In this document: positions 58,993 to 64,000 of the stretch, piece after piece
How the letters are laid out: every line of letters begins with the position of its first letter
Numbering within the stretch: the first letter of the stretch is position 1
DNA from: Solanum dulcamara
Lineage: Eukaryota > Streptophyta > Magnoliopsida > Solanales > Solanaceae
Length of the DNA: 64,000 nucleotides
Direction: 5' to 3'
NCBI RefSeq assembly: GCF_947179165.1
Contig: NC_077244.1
Span: 9,798,449-9,862,448 of the forward strand
Notes under the pieces: model-generated
Databases searched by the model: none
The model's input: the letters and a program-made list of their open reading frames with translations, nothing else
Told to the model about the DNA's origin: nothing
Made by a program: the position numbers and the translations under genes

Positions 58993-59977
58993 CTTAGTGA
59001 AGACTTGAAGAGAACCTTGTGGTAGGGTCTTCAATGGAGAACTCAAACCTTGAAGCTCTTGGAACTCTTCTTGTTGGAAATGGAGAAGAAGAAGAAGAAG
59101 AAGAAGAAGAGAGACAGAGATAGGTTTCTAGGGCTTTTAAAGAGAGAGTGAGGGATTGAAAATGATCCCAAAATGTGCTAAGGCTGATACATATATAATT
59201 TGGAATAATTCCCAAATTGCCCCTCCTTAAAAGTTCTGAAAAATAGGCGAAAATGCGCCTGGCGCGATAGTGGCACATTGCGCCATTGCGGCGCCAGGCC
59301 GATTACGCCTAAAACCTGCACACCTCATAGTGGCGCGCCGCGCCAGAGACCAAACTACTGAGGCATGTTTCTGGCGCGATCGTGGCGCGTCGCGCCCTTA
59401 AAGCGCCAAGGCCATATTTTCTGGGTTCTAGAAATTTGGCCTGAAAAACCCTGCACAACTTTTAGTGGCGCGTCGCGCCAAGGACCAAACTACTGAGGCA
59501 TGTTTCTAGCGCGATAGTGGCGCGTCGCGCCCTTACAACGCCAAGGCCATTTCCCCAGCAGTTGCAACCCAGGCCAAAAATAAAATTCCTTTCGTGCTAG
59601 TTCGTCTTAGGATCGTCGTAACTTTCGACTCCGAACTCCAAAATTCACATTCTTGGTGGCGTTGGAAAGAAGACTCGACGACCTTTGATTTAATAGGTTG
59701 TGGTCCACCCAGATCATCATATATCAAAAGATAGGGTCATTAGAAGTGAACCCCCCCCCCCCTCATGCGAACTCCTCCTCAAGTTTAGTCACGACGAATC
59801 TTTTTGGACTTAGCTTGGTCCTAGGGGTCCTCCGTGACCCCACATCACCTCCAACACTCCTAAATTACTTGGGGACTCATCTTAATTTAAGCACACACTT
59901 CTAAATAATTGGGTTCGACCCTGCACGAATACAAGAAAGGTCCGAATCCTAGGGGGAAAATTTTGAGGGATGTTACA
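57510..59977 (-). mobile_element. 5' LTR of Tekay copy 2 (2468 bp)
   Basis: TGTCATGCCCCGGGAGGGTA...GAGGGATGTTACA. It holds the TATA region at 59191-59198 (minus), a GAA-type microsatellite at 59086-59110, the donor-like site at 58993/58992, a full CpG-rich cassette at 59255-59560 and a C12 run at 59751-59762. Confidence 0.9.
59191..59198 (-). promoter_or_regulatory. TATA box of Tekay copy 2 5' LTR
   Basis: Plus ATATATAA in GATACATATATAATTTGG; the minus strand reads CCAAATTATATATGTATC. It lies about 200 nt upstream of the donor-like site. Confidence 0.6.
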
Positions 59978-59982
59978 CAATA
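59978..59982. repeat. Target-site duplication CAATA (right) of Tekay copy 2
   Basis: Identical to 50129-50133. Confidence 0.9.
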
Positions 59983-60403
59983 TGCTCACAAGACTCAAAT
60001 TAATCAGTTAAATCTAGTCCTTCGACAAGTCTCATTTGGACTCTTATCAATTCATCAATTCTATCACAATCAAACCTCTCAACCAATCATACTATCTAAT
60101 CAATCTCAATCACATCATTCAAAAGTAGTTTATATATGCATTTATGACAATATTTAAAGACTTCTCATACTCGACGAATGCTTATTTAAGATGCTTACAA
60201 ATCATGCTTTAAGACTCAATAAAATCATGAATGACTCAAGAACTCAATTCATATGAAAACTCAAACTCATTTAAAAATAATACTCATGCTCAAATCATCA
60301 AGTTCTTTCAATAAAATGTGCTTTCAAGATCATTCACATCTCGTCAAAACTCTTTATCGATTTCAATCTATCATATTCGACTCTTATATCCATATAGACT
60401 ATA

Positions 60404-60460
<57 letters not shown>

Positions 60461-61426
60461 TCTATATGGATATGAGATTCGAATATATATAAATATACAC
60501 ACACCATTAGTTCAAATCACTCTCTTCATCAATGCATAAAAGTCATCATCTTTACTCAAAAATATGTATGTAAAAATTATGATTATCAAATCAATTAGGG
60601 TTCACGGGAACGTAGCCATGAAAAATAATTCCAATCAAGTGAGAGATAGAAAGCAACAATAATCTCAATGCATAATTATACGGAACTCAATACAAGAAGA
60701 ATTAACTCATTCAAAATTCAAGAAACTAGGTTAGACTCAACTCATTCTCAACAGTTGATAGAATTAGATGTAGGGCTTGTGGAAGAACTCAATTCAATGT
60801 TGTGGTTAGTCTTACATACCTGGAATGACGATTATCTACTCAAGATTTGAAGACCTCGCTTGAAATTCAAGAACCCTAGCTCTTCTCCTCCGCTCTTCTC
60901 CTCCGCTCTACTCCTCGCTCTCAAACGTTTCTACGGGTGAATGAGAAGAAAACCCCTTTGGGTACTAATAAAGGGTTAAATTTAGTCCCAAAATAGCCTG
61001 GGTTAAGTTTGGGAATGGTGGAGAAAAGACTGGATGCCCCTCACTGAAACTAAAAAATGTGTAAACAAAATACACATAAAATGCATTCAGTGAATGTGTT
61101 TTATGAGTAACTCATAAAATGCATTCTTGAAGTGCCACTTGTGGCCAATTTGATTTTTGGCCAGATTTTTAGCCAAGGAGAAAAATGCACTAGGGGGGAG
61201 TAGGTCATGATGCAGACTGGTCACGCACCTTTCTGGAAATGAAATTTTGCCTCGAAAAATTATATTTTGACCCGGTTGGCCTAAAATTTAATCGAGACCA
61301 CTCTCCCATATGATTCTCCCCCTTGATTGATATTCCAGCCTCGAATTGGCCAAAAACATTAGGGATGATACGTTATGCAAGAGTGCTATTCTCTAGGGGT
61401 ATTTTGGTAATTTGTTGGGTATAACA
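59983..61426 (-). mobile_element. Split solo LTR (minus strand), high part
   Basis: Continues the LTR interrupted at 50133 (TGCTCACAAGACTC, CTCATTTGGACTC, donor-like minus CCAGGTATGTAAGACTAACC at 60804-60823). It ends GTTGGGTATAACA at 61426, i.e. the minus strand starts TGTTATACCC. The TCTCCCCCTT near 61313 is inside the LTR and is not a polypurine tract next to an LTR start. It contains the AT-core palindrome 60373-60486. Confidence 0.75.
60373..60486. repeat. Large palindrome with (TA)n core
   Basis: The arm ATATTCGA..CT(T/C)ATATCCATATAGACT (60373-60400) is mirrored as AGTCTATATGGATATGAG..TCGAATAT (60459-60486). About 56 bp of alternating TA fill the centre (60403-60458). Confidence 0.9.
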
Positions 61427-61650
61427 AAAGCGTAAGCTACTTCAAGGAGAATTCGGTAAGGCCCGTTCTCTACGAGCTTATGAACCAGGAAGTATTCATG
61501 GCTGAAATAAACAAAACAATAAGAATCAAAAACAGTTAAAGGGTTAATTGTGTCATTTATGTTTTCTAGGTATACACCAAAGCTCGACGGTTCAAAGATA
61601 TCAAATCTATAAATTGATCGAGTATATACGATATATGTAGAGGGTGCCAC
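61427..61650 (+). other. Copia 3' untranslated part, resumed after the insertion
   Basis: AAAGC at 61427-61431 is the imperfect right target duplication. CTACTTCAAGGAGAATTCGG and TTTTCTAGGTATACACCAAA are typical post-pol copia sequence leading into the 3' LTR. Confidence 0.6.
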
Positions 61651-62412
61651 ATCGTAGAAGAAAAGAAAAATTTTGTCCTTATATTTGGAACACTCCATTT
61701 AGCTCATAAAGGGATAAGTAGAGGGTGCCACATCGCGTCGTCATCATTGTTGCTCGCACGGCTTGGTCTCGTCTTCGGCTTTGACAAATTATGTGGTTGA
61801 TTGATAGTTTTTTAGACAAAAAATTATTTATCACTCTCATTAATTAATTTTCTTTTTCTTAATATTAATCTGCTGAATTATTTATTAATTAATTAATTAA
61901 TGGAATTAATTAAATTTGTAGAACAAAATTAACTAACTAATTCGCGAAACAAAATTAATTTGAAATTTGCGAAACTTTTTCGAAAAGGACCTATTCCTTT
62001 CGAACAGACATTTCATTTCGCAAAAGGCACCATGAATGTCCTAAATAGATGAGTATGTTCTGAACAAGTGAGTCTATTGCTGGCTATAAATAGAGAGTCT
62101 TTCTCTTAGTTTTCTACATCATATTTTTTCTTTTTTCTGCATATATTTTTTTACAAATAAAGTAGAGTCTTTGTGTTTGTTGCTGACTTTTAAGTTCGCT
62201 GAAGTTATTGTAGTTTAAGGTGCCGCTACTTCTTTAACATATATATCCATTTTATCCAGGGATGAAATAATCCACAACTTCAGATACACTGAGTGGATTA
62301 AATTCCTTAAGAACACACATTGAATTCTGTGGTCTCAAATATTTGTTTATTGCATTTAAACTTTCTGTTTTTCTTTGTTCTTCTTATATTATTGTTGAAC
62401 ACAGTACCCATC
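61651..62412 (+). mobile_element. 3' LTR of the interrupted copia element
   Basis: Direct repeat of 43296-44053, with clear divergence. Contains TATAAATA at 62086-62093. GTAGAGGGTGCCACATCG occurs twice (61637 and 61716), a local duplication absent from the 5' LTR. Homology to the 5' LTR stops at CAGTACCCATC. Confidence 0.7.
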
Positions 62413-63485
62413 ATAACTGACACTGGAAAGGATACCTCCACACATGATGACAAAAGAGCAATGTTTGTCTTCTTGAAGCAGATGTTTTGGTCTTCCAATT
62501 GATTCAGTGCTGCAAATTTAAGGTAACACCTTTAAAATGCTTATTAATCAAGATGACAAAAAGTAACAGTCATGTTGTTACCACCCTCGGACCACTGCCT
62601 TGTAACCGATCAATGATAGCAATAACGGCTCTCAGGGCAATAGATTTTCAGAATCAAGAGTTGAATTCAAGGATGTGAAGGACTATTCTTGTATCATCAT
62701 TCTTGGTAGTATATCTATTAAGAAAACATTTGCACGTTCATTATTAGCATTAACGTAGCACAACTCACCTTCCATCTCTGTTAAGGATCGATGCCTCTCA
62801 ATTCCTTTATTATCCCAACAAATAACTGGAATCTGAAACACATGCCATAAGAAGTAACTGGAATCTGTAGTATCAATCTCAAACTCTAGCTATGGTGGTA
62901 CAAAAGAACGAGAGAAGATTTTCTCACAATAATATGCCAGCACAGATGCGGAACACGGGATTATTAGCCTTGTGTTCTGATTTTTGACTTGCTTTTATTT
63001 GTTGCCTATACCCATATTTCCACAATTTCAATCATGAAATAATAATACAAAATCAGATCAGCACCTATTACTACTCAACTCAAAATAATATCTCCACAAG
63101 GTTGGTTGTGAATAGAGAGGACATGCCAACATAAATAGATAAATTGGGAAGAGTCAAAAGGGTTAAAATACAAAACACTATGATTGGAACAATGGTTAAT
63201 AGTTTGTTATAAGTAGCAGAAGTGGGACGTAGCATGACATTCCCTTTGTTTGTTTTCTCATACTCTTTTCTATGATCGACCTTATTTTCTTGTAATTCCT
63301 TGAAGCATTTTTATCAATTTACATCATCGACTACATAAAAACAGAATCTTGCAAATATATTCATTCTTCTTATTTGCGTCTTTTTTTGTATGAAGTAAAG
63401 TGATTCATCAATGGGCATACAGAGGATGCGTAGTAGAACAAAAGTTTAAAAAAAATTGCCTAGCTCCAGTAAATCAAACATATTT
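62413..63485. other. Flanking DNA without a supported gene
   Basis: No long ORF. The minus strand of 62647-62570 reads KSIALRAVIAIIDRLQGSGP and then VVTT stop. It has natural-looking composition but is far too short to call an exon. Nothing else recognised. Confidence 0.3.
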
Positions 63486-63751
63486 TCTAAACAAAATATA
63501 GGGAGCTAACAACTCTTTTTTCAAAGACACAGAAGCATTAAAACTTCCTCAAATAAATACGAGTATAAAACTTATACAACGTGAGAGCTAAAGTCCTCTG
63601 CTTCATCACGTGTTGTACTCTAAACAAAATATAGGGAGCTAACAACTCTTTTTTCAAAGACACAGAAGCATTAAAACTTCCTCAAATAAATACGAGTATA
63701 AAACTTATACAACGTGAGAGCTAAAGTCCTCTGCTTCATCACGTGTTGTAC
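63486..63751. repeat. Perfect tandem duplication, 2 x 133 bp
   Basis: 63486-63618 and 63619-63751 are identical as read by eye (TCTAAACAAAATATAGGGAG ... CACGTGTTGTAC), followed by a third TCTAAA. No difference seen, so it is recent or an assembly duplication. Confidence 0.9.
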
Positions 63752-64000
63752 TCTAAATTCTTCTTTCTCCTCCTAAGTCTAGCTACAAAGAAATGATCCT
63801 CGGGAAAGACTTCACAGTGGCTGAGAACGAGTAGCTCCATAAGTCTTTCTCCTCAATTCAATAGAGAATCCAAAGCTTTCACAGTGATCAAAAAGAACCC
63901 TTCCTGCATTTCTTCATTTACCAGCCTCTAATTAACAACTTCAGAAGTTCCGCCCAACTCAATGTGGATACCAACAAGAAGGCCTTCAAAATGGTTAATT
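63752..64000. other. Window end, nothing recognised
   Basis: AT-rich, no ORF of note. Confidence 0.4.

Larger units (their letters stand above)
50134..59977 (-). mobile_element. Tekay/Del-type chromovirus, copy 2, structurally complete
   Basis: Full element on the minus strand: 5' LTR 57510-59977, primer site 57494-57505, gag-pol relic 52557-57293, polypurine tract 52445-52460, 3' LTR 50134-52444, perfect 5-bp CAATA target duplication. It is inserted in the solo LTR 49189-61426: the LTR reads across the junction (TCCTCCCAAGACTCAATA, then TGCTCACAAGACTC). A hand count over the first ~450 bp of the two LTRs gives roughly 25 differences, mostly transitions, so the insertion is not recent. It is the best-preserved autonomous-type copy here. 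Confidence 0.95.

Noticed and set aside
60253..60492. 79-codon ORF ending in IYIYIYIY
   Set aside because: Translation of the TA microsatellite.
61300..61325. TCTCCCCCTTG taken first as a polypurine tract bordering the split LTR
   Set aside because: The LTR extends beyond it to GTATAACA at 61426, where an AAAGC target duplication and copia sequence begin.
62570..62647. Minus-strand 26-codon piece KSIALRAVIAIIDRLQGSGP as an exon
   Set aside because: Too short, no supported splice sites or neighbouring exons.
1..64000. CRISPR arrays, tRNA or rRNA genes, bacterial operons, defence systems
   Set aside because: None seen. Short repeats are LTR cassettes or mini/microsatellites. The only tRNA-related sequences are the iMet-complementary primer sites.

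Overview
This is an AT-rich plant nuclear window made almost entirely of nested, decayed LTR retrotransposons. No intact host gene is visible. The organism is a flowering plant, probably from Solanaceae. The reasons are very long LTRs with tRNA-iMet primer sites, Tekay/Del-type chromovirus polyproteins, an Athila/Tat element with an env-like (Transposase_32-type) 3' ORF, and Tork-like copia remains. The family assignment is from recognition and was not tested by any search.

Layout. 1-7367: 3' part of a plus-strand Athila/Tat Ty3 element (integrase end, env-like ORF relic, polypurine tract, 1.6-kb 3' LTR). 7368-7675: six-copy ~55-bp minisatellite starting exactly at the LTR end. 7690-10422: two old minus-strand LTR pieces of one family. 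10540-14990: 5' LTR, primer site and internal part of a large non-autonomous (LARD-like) element. 15151-24350: minus-strand tandem LARD array, LTR-internal-LTR-internal', with a 5227-bp period. 24351-32540: plus-strand Tekay element with a truncated 5' LTR and a gag-pol frame without a frameshift but with about 21 stops. 32541-34415: another LTR piece. 34416-37442: duplicated F-box gene debris, a copia gag/protease piece and AT-rich DNA. 37443-42092: minus-strand Athila/Tat solo LTR split by a 2911-bp solo LTR (38189-41099) with a perfect 5-bp target duplication. 42093-43295: a stretch with an unrecognised 159-codon ORF. 43296-62412: a copia element split at 49188/49189 by a solo LTR, which is itself split by a complete minus-strand Tekay element (50134-59977, perfect CAATA duplication). 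62413-64000: non-coding flank with a recent 133-bp tandem duplication.

How the parts relate. The two Tekay copies carry gag, protease, RT, RNase H, integrase and a chromodomain-like tail. They share LTR ends, primer site and polypurine tract with the LARD elements, which lack coding capacity and could only have moved with Tekay proteins. Decay is mostly by C-to-T/G-to-A changes, as expected for methylated heterochromatin.

Most interesting: (1) a conserved AG|GTATGT donor-like site in the LTRs, paired with an acceptor-like site 3 nt before the gag ATG in both Tekay copies, which predicts a ~1.7-kb leader intron that removes the primer site; (2) a four-fold ~418-bp tandem array of the copia protease segment; (3) the LARD tandem array; (4) CpG-rich or otherwise self-complementary short-motif cassettes in at least six unrelated LTR families.
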